A stretch of DNA of 64,000 nt from Methylobacterium sp. E-066 (GTDB lineage: Bacteria > Pseudomonadota > Alphaproteobacteria > Rhizobiales > Beijerinckiaceae): positions 62,001-126,000 of the forward strand of contig NZ_JAKSYO010000088.1 of NCBI RefSeq assembly GCF_022829635.1. The letters are read 5' to 3'. Every line of letters starts with the position of its first letter. Position 1 is the first letter of the stretch. Below the pieces are notes generated by a model, which saw only the letters and a program-made list of their open reading frames with translations, was not told where the DNA came from and searched no databases. Positions 1 through 10,032 of this stretch are shown here, one piece after another. Made by a program: the position numbers and the translations under genes.

Positions 1-1
1 G

Positions 2-36
2 ATAGCGTAGCGGAACGTGCGGAGCCGCTACGCTAT
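2..36. repeat. 12-bp perfect inverted repeat (hairpin)
   Basis: ATAGCGTAGCGG at 2-13 is exactly complementary to 25-36, with an 11-nt loop. No T-run follows on either side, so it is not a canonical intrinsic terminator. It sits just beyond the truncated end of a PIN toxin gene and could be a terminator or the end of an element that removed the rest of that gene. The sequence to the left is outside the window. Confidence 0.5.
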
Positions 37-145
37 TAAGCGGGCGCTCGGCCCAGTCGACATAGACATGGTCGCACAGCCGCACTCGGATTGAATGCGG
101 CTGAGAGCTTGACCTAAACGACCCAAGTCGAACTCGAACTGCCCT

Positions 146-328
146 CTACGGTTTGGTACTGGACCGGGAGAACGGCCTGCCGAGCACCGAGCGGATCCAT
201 TCGTCATGGACATCCGGGCTCCAGCGCGCCCGAAAAACTCCGCTCTGTGCGACCTCCATCACGAGGCTGCGCAGGCGGGCTCCGAAGAACACGTTCGCGT
301 CGAAGAAGGCCGTGAACGTGGACGGCAT
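146..328 (-). pseudogene. Truncated PIN-domain toxin (VapC-like)
   Basis: The 60-residue reading frame begins like a PIN-domain ribonuclease: FFDANVFF near residues 8-15 carries the first conserved acidic residue, followed by a helix and the motif DVHDEWIRSVL. PIN toxins of this type normally run to roughly 130-190 residues, with further conserved acids and a C-terminal DPDDRHVLAAA-like segment. Here an in-frame TAG at 146-148 ends the frame soon after the DEWI motif, and I could not find the missing C-terminal half in any frame between 1 and 145. The gene starts 2 nt after the stop of the antitoxin gene, the usual arrangement in such pairs. I infer a broken toxin, with toxicity probably lost. 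Confidence 0.6.
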
Positions 329-330
329 GA

Positions 331-810
331 TCAGTCGAGGCCGAGGTCCTGGGTCAGGTCGGCCATGCGGTCGAGGGCATCCTTGCGCTGCGCCTCGTCC
401 CGACGCTTGTGCTCGATAAGGTCGGCGGCGCGCACGCGCCTATGTGCACCGACGCGGCGGAACGGCAGCTCACCGCGCTCAAGCAGGCCAATAAGATGGG
501 GCCTAGAGACATTGAGCAGGTCCGCAGCCTGTTGCGTCGTGAGTTCGGCGTCGTGGGGAATGAACGACACGGCCTTTTGGTCGCCCATATAGGTCAGCAC
601 ATCGACGATCAGTCGGAGCGCGCGCGCAGGCACCGGCACAACGACATCGACCGACTCCATCACGCGCAGACGGACATCCTGGTTGCCCTCGGCGATGGGC
701 CTCAGGCGCGACACGGCCTCGCGAGCGATGAGGGCCTCCTCGTCGCTCGCCACAAAAGGCGCCTTCTCCATGAGAGCCAGCATGTCCCCTCTCCCGATTG
801 TCATTGTCAT
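331..810 (-). CDS. Antitoxin with excisionase-type helix-turn-helix domain
   Basis: This 159-residue protein has a helical N-terminal part. Residues about 90-140 form an excisionase/MerR-like DNA-binding domain, recognisable from TTQQAADLLNVSRPHLIGLL and the following RRVGAHRRVRAADL segment. Proteins of this layout are antitoxins that precede PIN-domain toxins, and here a PIN toxin fragment starts 2 nt downstream on the same strand. Such antitoxins bind and silence the toxin and repress their own promoter through the helix-turn-helix. The antitoxin frame is intact although its partner is truncated, so it may persist as an orphan regulator. The start at 810 is the first ATG of the frame. Confidence 0.75.
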   Translation of the reverse strand: MTMTIGRGDMLALMEKAPFVASDEEALIAREAVSRLRPIAEGNQDVRLRVMESVDVVVPVPARALRLIVDVLTYMGDQKAVSFIPHDAELTTQQAADLLNVSRPHLIGLLERGELPFRRVGAHRRVRAADLIEHKRRDEAQRKDALDRMADLTQDLGLD

Positions 811-1115
811 GGTGCGCGCCCCGCATCGGTCGGCTGTGTGGACCGCCCGGCAGGGGCCACGGACAGCTGAGAAGCATCCGTGAACGCACTAGTCGCAATA
901 AACGAAACAAGTGTAAACATGTTCCGACGCTCGGCTGCCCGCAAGGATATGCGCTGATCGCAGAATGGGCTTCAGAGGCACACCTCCGAGCCTCCTAGGT
1001 ATGTCCCGCCTAAAGACCTCGAATGCCGCCAATCGATTTAAGCCCCCCTTAACCATGACCGCGCAAGCTCCTGTTGATGGATTGGCGCTCCGGCGCCCGG
1101 GATGGGGATGGGCGG
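811..1115. other. Intergenic region between antitoxin and coiled-coil gene
   Basis: No convincing gene is visible. An A-rich stretch around 895-925 contains an imperfect dyad (AACA at 907-910, TGTT at 920-923) that could be the antitoxin promoter/operator, because the antitoxin is read leftwards from 810. The rest shows nothing recognisable. Confidence 0.3.
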
Positions 1116-1496
1116 ATGGCTGAGGCGGCGAGGCGTTACCAGCAGGTGGGCAGCTCGGATCTCGTGCGTCGTCTGATCGCCCGGCCGGTCCGGCTGGAGC
1201 AGCAGGCCCGCACCCGGCTGCCGCTCCCCGGCCAGGCTCTGCCCGGCCAGGAGGCGCGTGTCTCCAGCGCCCCCCAGGACGACCTATCCGAGGATCTGGA
1301 CGAGGCCGACGAGATCGCCCGGCTCGAGACCGAGCTGCAGGTGATGAAGGCGGTGCTCCGGGCCCAGCGGCAGGAGGTCGAGGCCCTGCGCGCGCAGCGC
1401 CAGCTCCTGACCGAATCCGCGGCGAGCGACGACGTCCGGGCGACCCGCGAGCGCTGGGCATCCCTGGTCGACACGCTCCTGATCCGCGCCCGGTGA
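1116..1496 (+). CDS. Coiled-coil hypothetical protein
   Basis: I do not recognise this 126-residue soluble protein. Its middle third (residues about 55-105) is an Ala/Leu/Glu/Arg-rich heptad-like segment (EIARLETELQVMKAVLRAQ, then QEVEALRAQRQLL) that should form a coiled coil. There is no signal peptide or membrane segment. The ATG at 1116 follows a G-rich sequence; an upstream in-frame ATG at 1077 is an alternative that adds 13 residues. The stop overlaps a GTG of the next gene's frame, so the two genes are probably co-transcribed and perhaps functionally linked. No function can be assigned. Confidence 0.6.
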   Translation: MAEAARRYQQVGSSDLVRRLIARPVRLEQQARTRLPLPGQALPGQEARVSSAPQDDLSEDLDEADEIARLETELQVMKAVLRAQRQEVEALRAQRQLLTESAASDDVRATRERWASLVDTLLIRAR

Positions 1497-1525
1497 TCCC
1501 TCTCCAGACCAAGCGGGGTACGGCC

Positions 1526-2449
1526 ATGGGCGCGCGCTGCTCGCTCGTCGTCAACGGCCGGTCGGTGCGCGTCTCGACCGGCGATACGCCCCTCGAGGCG
1601 GCCCTCGCCGAAGGCATGATCGCGCCCGTGCAGGCGCAACTCGCCAACCAGATTGCTGGCCAGGGCAGTGCCGCCCCGTCGAGCCGCCGGCCGCCGGCCC
1701 GCCGGGCCCGGGCCGAGGCCCTGCGGCCGAGCCTGCCCGGTGCCCCAATCCAGGGCCAGGAGGAGGCGCCGTCCCCGGCCGTCGCCATCCGCAAGGGCAC
1801 CGTCTCGGAGATCCGCCGGCTCTGCCCCGGCATCGTCGAGGTGGTGGCGACCCTGACCCGGCGCCCGAACCTCGAACCCGGCCACCAGGCGCTCGTCACC
1901 TTCGCGGGCCTGCCCGCCCTGACCCTGGCCCCGACCCTGCGGGTCGATGGTTCCGCCGAGATCAACGAGGCGGTGTTCCATATCCCCCGAGATCCCGAGG
2001 GCGGCCCGGTCGACGCGATCCGGCTCGACCAGCCCGTGCGCCTGAAGGGCCCTGTCGGCCGCGGCCAGTACCGGCCCGGCGGCGGGCGCCTCGTGCTGGT
2101 GGCGGCCGGCGCCGGCTTCGGCCCGATCTGGTCGATCGCCCGGGCGGCCCGTTACGTCGAGCCCGCCCGCGAGATGGCGCTGGCGGTCGGCGCCCGCGAC
2201 GCCCTCGACCTCTACATGCGCGAGAGCCTCGACTGGCTGCGCTGCACCGGCGTCGGCCGGATCGTGCTCTGCGCCGACCGTGGCGGCCAGCGCCCGCCGG
2301 ACGTGCGCTCCGGCCCGCTCACCGCCCACCTGCCGAGCCTGCGCGCCACCGACGTCGTCCACGTGGCCGGCGACATCGCGACCATCGGCGCCGTGCAGGT
2401 GCTCGCCGCCGCGGTGGGCGCGCGCTGCTACCCGATCGTGCTCGCCTGA
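1526..2449 (+). CDS. Ferredoxin-NAD(P)H reductase-like oxidoreductase, degenerate cofactor sites
   Basis: The 307-residue product has the layout of class IA reductases of the phenol hydroxylase/CDP-6-deoxyglucoseen reductase type. A beta-grasp ferredoxin-like N-terminus (SLVVNGRSVRVSTGDTPLEAAL) is followed by a linker rich in Ala, Arg and Pro, a flavin-type barrel (SEIRRLCPGIVEVVATL) and a nucleotide-binding domain (VAAGAGFGPIWSIARAA, then residues similar to RDALDLYMRESL). The Cys cluster for a 2Fe-2S centre is absent from the N-terminal domain, and the usual RxYS flavin motif is replaced near FHIPRDP. It may therefore be a non-redox or altered relative. ATG 1526 is preferred because AGCGGGG precedes it; GTG 1493 is the alternative. 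Confidence 0.65.
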   Translation: MGARCSLVVNGRSVRVSTGDTPLEAALAEGMIAPVQAQLANQIAGQGSAAPSSRRPPARRARAEALRPSLPGAPIQGQEEAPSPAVAIRKGTVSEIRRLCPGIVEVVATLTRRPNLEPGHQALVTFAGLPALTLAPTLRVDGSAEINEAVFHIPRDPEGGPVDAIRLDQPVRLKGPVGRGQYRPGGGRLVLVAAGAGFGPIWSIARAARYVEPAREMALAVGARDALDLYMRESLDWLRCTGVGRIVLCADRGGQRPPDVRSGPLTAHLPSLRATDVVHVAGDIATIGAVQVLAAAVGARCYPIVLA

Positions 2450-2487
2450 CCGCGACGCTTCTCCGCGGACCGCGGCCGGACCATCAG

Positions 2488-2534
2488 GGCTCCGCCCCGA
2501 GACCCCGCCAAAGGGCCGGGGGCCCTTTGGGAAC
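2488..2534. repeat. Palindromic intergenic repeat, family A, copy 1 (half element, inverted)
   Basis: This stretch contains the hairpin AAAGGGCC-ggg-GGCCCTTT (2510-2528) and a GGGCTCCGCCCC block. On the reverse strand it matches the left half of the two larger copies at 3592-3690 and 9905-10013. It lies between two co-directional genes. Confidence 0.7.
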
Positions 2535-2564
2535 CCGTGTCGTCCCGTGAGTTCGTCTGCGTCG

Positions 2565-3608
2565 ATGCTCCGCGTGCTCTGCCTCGGCTACAGCGTCACG
2601 GAGCTGCCGGGCTATGTCGAGCGGGCCAACGCCCTCGCCGAGGCCGAGGGGCGCCCGGTCACCTTCCTGCGCAGCGGCTGGGGCGGCCACTCCCTGCCCA
2701 CGATCGCCTGCCTGATCGACGAGATCCTCGACGCGATTCCCTGCGACCACGTCCTGCTGGAGCTGTTCACCGGCAACGTCCGCTACTTCGACGGCGCGAC
2801 GATGCGGGCCTACCTGGACGACATCCTGGCGGCGACCGCCCGGCGGAACCTGCCGGTCGCCTTCCTCAACCTCCACCAGGGCGGGGTCGCTTACGGCGCC
2901 GAACCGGTGGCCGCCCTGCTCGCGGAGTACCGCACCCTCTACAGCATTCCGTATCTCGACATCGCCGCCCCGGTGGCGGCGGGCGACAGCGGCTATTTCC
3001 TGACCGACGGGACCCATGTCGCGCCGGCCGGAGCCGAGCTCTACGGCACCCTGGTCTACGCCTTCCTGCGGGCGCCGCCGCCGGGCCGCACCTATATCGA
3101 CCGGTTCCGGAGACTGCCGGTCCGGTTCGAATCCCTGCCGCTGCGCACCCTCCCCGGCCTGGATTGCGGGTTCACCCTGCGCCGCAACGGCATCCCGCTG
3201 CACTTCCTGGAGATCCCCGAGGGTGCGAGCGTCGAGATCCCGTTCGGGCGCCCGCGCCACGTGATCGGCGCGCTGGTGACCTACGGGCCGCAGGCCGGCA
3301 CGCTCACGATCCGGGATCCGGCGCGCGGGCGGGCACGCGCGATCACCGCCTACGACGAATTCTCGTACTACACGCGCTCGGTCTACCGCAGCGCCGTGTT
3401 CCCGACCGCGCGGTCCCTGACGATCACGCAGGAGGCGTCGCTCCCGGACATCGCTCTGCGCAAGGGTGAGCCGGATCGGGGTCCACGGCTCGGGCGCGTG
3501 TCGCACGTCTTCTTCCGGCGCAGGCTCGGGCTCGCCGAGCACGCGGCGCTGATCCGCCACCGGCTGCTACGCAACCTGCGCCGGCTCACGGGTTTCCCAA
3601 GGGCCTGA
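2565..3608 (+). CDS. SGNH/GDSL-like hydrolase
   Basis: This 347-residue protein has SGNH hydrolase blocks. Block I reads LCLGYSVTE, with Ser kept but the usual Asp of GDS replaced by Tyr. The oxyanion-type Asn is in ELFTGNVRYF, and the catalytic Asp-His pair is in DGTHVAPAG (residues about 146-154). After the hydrolase domain a beta-rich C-terminal part (GFTLRRNGIPLHFLEIPEGASV) looks like an appended sandwich domain. No signal peptide is visible, so it is probably cytoplasmic. Family members are esterases or sugar O-acetylesterases; the substrate is unknown. The ATG at 2565 begins MLRVLCLGYS, which fits the first beta strand. The stop codon lies inside the hairpin of the downstream repeat. 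Confidence 0.7.
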   Translation: MLRVLCLGYSVTELPGYVERANALAEAEGRPVTFLRSGWGGHSLPTIACLIDEILDAIPCDHVLLELFTGNVRYFDGATMRAYLDDILAATARRNLPVAFLNLHQGGVAYGAEPVAALLAEYRTLYSIPYLDIAAPVAAGDSGYFLTDGTHVAPAGAELYGTLVYAFLRAPPPGRTYIDRFRRLPVRFESLPLRTLPGLDCGFTLRRNGIPLHFLEIPEGASVEIPFGRPRHVIGALVTYGPQAGTLTIRDPARGRARAITAYDEFSYYTRSVYRSAVFPTARSLTITQEASLPDIALRKGEPDRGPRLGRVSHVFFRRRLGLAEHAALIRHRLLRNLRRLTGFPRA

Positions 3609-3690
3609 GGCCCTTGGGCGGGGTGTCGGGGCGGAGCCCGACACCAGGGCTCCGCCCTGGACCCGCGAAAGGTCTCGGACCTTTCGAATC
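3592..3690. repeat. Palindromic intergenic repeat, family A, copy 2 (candidate bidirectional terminator)
   Basis: Four hairpins stand in a row: CCCAAGGGCCT/AGGCCCTTGGG around 3597-3619, GTGTCGGG/complement, CAGGGC/GCCCTG and CGAAAGGT/ACCTTTCG near 3665-3686. It lies between the convergent SGNH gene and glgP. The same order of blocks recurs at 9905-10013 between convergent glgA and glgB. The first hairpin contains the TGA stop (3606-3608) of the upstream gene. Confidence 0.75.
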
Positions 3691-3700
3691 CGGGACTTCT

Positions 3701-6256
<2,556 letters not shown>

Positions 6257-6563
6257 AAGTCGGCGCCCCGGATTCTAGCGCCAGGGCTATCGTGGGCGGA
6301 TTATCTCTTTTGACGGATTGCCAGCGAATGAACGTCTCGGCGATCCGTGCCCCGAAGCCGCAAGTTTGCGATCGGCTTCCGGGCGAAGTCGTGGCGGGGC
6401 TGCCCCGACCGGGGCGTGCGACCGCGCGGCCAGAGATATGGCGCGACTACGTGACATTCTAGACACAACGGCCGGCGGCGCCAGCCCATGACGCGCGCAT
6501 CTGAGCCGTCGCCAGCGCGCGGCTCAGCGGTTAACCGTAGCTCCGAGATTCGCGGGGCACAGC
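6257..6563. promoter_or_regulatory. Divergent promoter region of glgP and the GH13 alpha-glucosidase gene
   Basis: These 307 bases separate two divergent genes and must hold both promoters. TTGACG occurs at about 6310, but I see no convincing partner -10 and no operator dyad or EcfG-type GGAAC/CGTT pair. No gene is visible. Confidence 0.4.
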
Positions 6564-8147
6564 ATGACCGAGACCGTCTGGTGGAAGCGCGGGACCGTCT
6601 ACCAAGTCTATCCCCGCTCGTTCCAGGACACGAACGGCGACGGGGTCGGCGACCTGCCCGGCATCACCGCGCGGCTGGACTACCTCGCCTGGCTCGGGGT
6701 CGACGCCGTGTGGATCTCGCCGGTCTACCCCTCGCCCATGGCGGATTTCGGCTACGACGTGGCCGATTATTGCGGCATCGACCCGCTGTTCGGCACGCTG
6801 GCTGATTTCGACGCGCTGATCGCCGAGGCCCACCGGCGCAAGCTGAAGGTGATCCTCGACTTCGTGCCCAACCACTCCTCGATCGCGCATCCGTGGTTCG
6901 CGGAGAGCCGGTCGTCGCGCTCCAGCCCGAAGCGGGACTGGTACATCTGGCGCGACCCGGCCCCGGGGGGCGGTCCGCCGAACAACTGGGTCTCGAATTT
7001 CGGCGGCCCCGCCTGGACCCTCGATGAGGCCACCGGCCAGTATTACTACCACGCGTTCCTGGCCGAGCAGCCGGACCTGAACTGGCGCAACCCCGCCGTG
7101 CGGGCCGCGATGCACGACGCGCTGCGCTTCTGGCTGGAGCGCGGCGTCGACGGGTTCCGGGTCGACGTGATCTGGCACCTAATGAAGGATGCGGGATTTC
7201 GCGACAACCCGGCCAATCCCGCCTACGCGCCGGGCACGCCGGAGATCAACCGCTTCACCCAGGTCTACTCCGCCGACCGTCCGGAGGTGTTCGACGTGAT
7301 CGCCGGGATGCGGGCGGTGCTGCGCCAGTACGGCGAGCGGGTGCTGATCGGGGAGATCTACCTGCCGATCGAGCGGCTGGTGGCCTATTACGGCCCCGAC
7401 CTCGCGGGCGCCGACCTGCCCTTCAACTTCCAGCTGATCCAGACCCCGTGGCGGGCCGACGCCGTCGCCGACCTCGTGGCCAATTACGAGGCGGCGCTCC
7501 CCGAGGGCGGCTGGCCGAACTGGGTGCTGGGCAACCACGACCAGCCGCGGATCGCCGCTCGGGTCGGCGAGGCCCAGGCCCGCATCGCCGCGATGCTGCT
7601 GCTGAGCTTACGCGGCACCCCGACCCTCTATTACGGCGACGAGATCGGCCTCGGTCCCATCCGGATTCCGCCTGAGCGTGCCCAGGACCCCTGGGAGCGC
7701 AACGAGCCCGGGCACGGCCGCGACCCGGAGCGCACGCCGATGCAGTGGGATGAGGCTCCGCAGGCCGGCTTCTCCACCGCGGAGCCGTGGCTCCCGCTGT
7801 CGGAGGATTGGTCGGTCCGCAACGTCGAGGGCCAGCGCTCGGACCCGGCCTCGATGCTCACCCTGCACCGGCGGCTCCTGGCGCTGCGGCGCGACCACGC
7901 GGCTCTGGCCGTCGGCGACTACCGCGGCGTGCCCGTCGAGGCCGCGGACGTGTTCGCCTACGAGCGATTCGCCGACGGCGAGAGCCTGCGCGTGGTCCTG
8001 AACTTCGGCGGCGATTCGCAGAGCCTGCCCTTGCCCGAGGGCGATTGGACGATCCTGCTCTCGACGCTGGCCGGGCGGGCGGGCGCGCAGGCCCGCACGA
8101 CGCTCGCCCTCGGCCCCGACGAGGGGGTGATTCTCCGCCGCGCCTGA
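6564..8147 (+). CDS. GH13 alpha-glucosidase (oligo-glucosidase type)
   Basis: This 527-residue cytoplasmic enzyme should hydrolyse terminal alpha-glucosidic bonds of short maltose- or isomaltose-type oligosaccharides. The GH13 catalytic set is complete: region I DFVPNH, nucleophile Asp201 in DGFRVDVIWH, acid/base Glu264 in LIGEIYLP, and transition-state Asp326 in LGNHDQPR. The N-terminus WWKRGTVYQVYPRSFQDTNGDGVGDL and the later TPMQWDEAPQAGFS are typical of the alpha-glucosidase/trehalose synthase branch of GH13. No signal peptide is present. The gene is divergent from glgP and precedes glgA on the same strand by about 130 bases, so it probably clears maltooligosaccharides released during glucan turnover. 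The substrate preference (alpha-1,4 or alpha-1,6) cannot be read from the sequence. Confidence 0.88.
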   Translation: MTETVWWKRGTVYQVYPRSFQDTNGDGVGDLPGITARLDYLAWLGVDAVWISPVYPSPMADFGYDVADYCGIDPLFGTLADFDALIAEAHRRKLKVILDFVPNHSSIAHPWFAESRSSRSSPKRDWYIWRDPAPGGGPPNNWVSNFGGPAWTLDEATGQYYYHAFLAEQPDLNWRNPAVRAAMHDALRFWLERGVDGFRVDVIWHLMKDAGFRDNPANPAYAPGTPEINRFTQVYSADRPEVFDVIAGMRAVLRQYGERVLIGEIYLPIERLVAYYGPDLAGADLPFNFQLIQTPWRADAVADLVANYEAALPEGGWPNWVLGNHDQPRIAARVGEAQARIAAMLLLSLRGTPTLYYGDEIGLGPIRIPPERAQDPWERNEPGHGRDPERTPMQWDEAPQAGFSTAEPWLPLSEDWSVRNVEGQRSDPASMLTLHRRLLALRRDHAALAVGDYRGVPVEAADVFAYERFADGESLRVVLNFGGDSQSLPLPEGDWTILLSTLAGRAGAQARTTLALGPDEGVILRRA

Positions 8148-8276
8148 GCCTCGGCCTGCCATCTCTTGTCGCAGTGCAGCGCAGTTATTCGGCCGTAGCC
8201 GAATCTGTAACCGAAGCTTAAGGCTGACGCTGGCCTAAATTGTGCGTCGCAGCGGAACTGTTGCGGCGAGGGAGCA

Positions 8277-9902
8277 TTGGACATGGTTGAGGTCGTGACA
8301 GCGGTGTCTGCCCGATCCTCTGCCCGACCGGGGCATCCCGCCCGGCCAGGATCGATGCCGATGCACGATGCGCTTCGCGGTGGCTCCCTGGCCGATGACG
8401 CCTTCGGCGAGAGCGGCGGAGGCGCTGCGCAGTTCACCAATCCGGCCTGGCCGGCCTTGCTGCGCCGCCGCATCCTCTACGCCACCCCGGAGATGGCCGA
8501 CTTCGTGAAGACCGGCGGCCTCGGCGAGGTCTCGGCCGCCCTGCCCCGGGCCCTGGTGCCGCATTACGATATCCGCGTCCTGATCCCCGGCTACCGCCAG
8601 GTACGCGCCGCGTTCCCCGAGATCCCGGTGGTCGCCCGGCTCGAAGGCTTCGCGGGCGTTCCGCCTTGCGACCTCGGCCTGGTCGAGGCCGCCGACGGAT
8701 TGCGCATCTACGTCCTGCTGGCCCCCGAGCTCTACGAGCGCGACGGCACGCCCTACGGCGACGCCCACGGCGATTTCGGCGACAACGACCTGCGCTTCGC
8801 GCGCCTCAGCCTCGCGGCGGCGGAGATCGCCGCCGGCATCGATGGCGACTGGGCGGCGGATCTGCTGCATCTCAACGACTGGCAGGCGGCCCTCGCCCCG
8901 GCCTACCTGGCCTGGCGCGGCCGGCGCATCCCGAGCGTGCTGACGATCCACAACCTCGCCTATCAGGGCCTGTTCCCCCGCGACAGCCTGGGCCGCCTCG
9001 GCGTGCCGGACTCGGCCTTCCAGGTGGACGGCGCGGAGTTCTACGGCCAGCTCTCGTTCCTGAAGGCCGGCATCTTCTACGCCTCACAGGTCACCACGGT
9101 GAGCGAGACCTACGCGCGGGAGATCCAGACCGCCGAGATGGGTTGCGGGCTCGACGGGCTGCTGCGCACCCGCGCCGGCCAGGGCCGCCTCGCCGGTATC
9201 CTCAACGGCATCGACGAGACCTGGGACCCGAGCACCGACCAGCACCTCGCTACCCGGTTCGAGGTCGACGACTGGAAGGGCAAGCGCGCCAATGCCGAGG
9301 CGGTGCGCCAGCAATTCGGGCTGGCGGTGTCCCGCGGCCCGCTCTTCGCCATCGTCTCGCGCCTGGTGCACCAGAAGGGCATCGACCTGAGCCTCCAGGC
9401 GGCCGAGGCGATCGTGGCCGAGGGCGGCCAGCTCGTGGTGATCGGTCAGGGCGAGGGCCGGTTCGAGCAGGCCCTGCGCGGCCTGTCCAAGCGCCATCCC
9501 GACGCGGTCGGCGTGCATGTCGGCTTCGAGGAGGCCCAGGCGAGGCGGATGTTCGCCGGCAGCGACTTCCTGCTGATGCCCTCGCGGTTCGAGCCCTGCG
9601 GGCTCGCCCAGATGTACGCCCAGCGCTTCGGCTCCCTGCCGATCGTGCACCGCACCGGGGGCCTGGCCGACACGGTCGAGGACGGCGTGACCGGCTTCAC
9701 CTTCCCGGAGGCTTCGGCCTCGGCCTTCGGCTCGGCGGTCCGCCGGGCCTTCGAGGCGTTCGGCCAGAAGAAGCGGCTCAACGCCATGCGCCGGCGCGCC
9801 ATGGCCGCCCGGTTCGGCTGGGACCAGGCCGCCGACAGCTATGCCGGCCTCTACGCCCGTGCCATGGGCAACAGCCCGGCGCTGCGCTGGCGCGCCGAGT
9901 AA
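8277..9902 (+). CDS. glgA: Glycogen synthase (ADP-glucose type)
   Basis: This GT5 glycosyltransferase (541 residues from TTG 8277) adds glucose from ADP-glucose to alpha-1,4-glucan. The nucleotide-sugar motif KTGGLGEV is at residues 78-85. The acceptor side shows LLHLNDWQAAL and TIHNLAYQG, and the C-terminal domain has VSRLVHQKGIDL and the catalytic EPCGLAQMYAQRFG. The domain proper starts at RRRILYATPE (residue about 63), so roughly 60 residues of low-complexity N-terminal extension precede it. ATG 8283, after GCGAGGGA, is a better start than TTG 8277. The gene converges on glgB across a palindromic repeat. The substrate-making enzyme GlgC is not encoded in the window. Confidence 0.93.
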   Translation: MDMVEVVTAVSARSSARPGHPARPGSMPMHDALRGGSLADDAFGESGGGAAQFTNPAWPALLRRRILYATPEMADFVKTGGLGEVSAALPRALVPHYDIRVLIPGYRQVRAAFPEIPVVARLEGFAGVPPCDLGLVEAADGLRIYVLLAPELYERDGTPYGDAHGDFGDNDLRFARLSLAAAEIAAGIDGDWAADLLHLNDWQAALAPAYLAWRGRRIPSVLTIHNLAYQGLFPRDSLGRLGVPDSAFQVDGAEFYGQLSFLKAGIFYASQVTTVSETYAREIQTAEMGCGLDGLLRTRAGQGRLAGILNGIDETWDPSTDQHLATRFEVDDWKGKRANAEAVRQQFGLAVSRGPLFAIVSRLVHQKGIDLSLQAAEAIVAEGGQLVVIGQGEGRFEQALRGLSKRHPDAVGVHVGFEEAQARRMFAGSDFLLMPSRFEPCGLAQMYAQRFGSLPIVHRTGGLADTVEDGVTGFTFPEASASAFGSAVRRAFEAFGQKKRLNAMRRRAMAARFGWDQAADSYAGLYARAMGNSPALRWRAE

Positions 9903-9904
9903 GA

Positions 9905-10013
9905 CCGGGTTTCCAAAGGGCTCAGCCCTTTTGCAGGGGTTCGGGGGCGGAGCCCCCGAGACACCAGGGCTCTGCCCTGGACCCGCAAAAGGTCACGGAC
10001 CTTTTGAATCCGT
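9905..10013. repeat. Palindromic intergenic repeat, family A, copy 3 (candidate bidirectional terminator)
   Basis: It has the same block order as 3592-3690: an AAAGGGCT/AGCCCTTT hairpin, a CGGGGGC/GCCCCCG hairpin, CAGGGC/GCCCTG and AAAAGGTC/GACCTTTT. It lies between the convergent ends of glgA and glgB, where a shared terminator is expected. Confidence 0.75.
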
Positions 10014-10032
10014 GACCTTCGAGGACGAGCCT

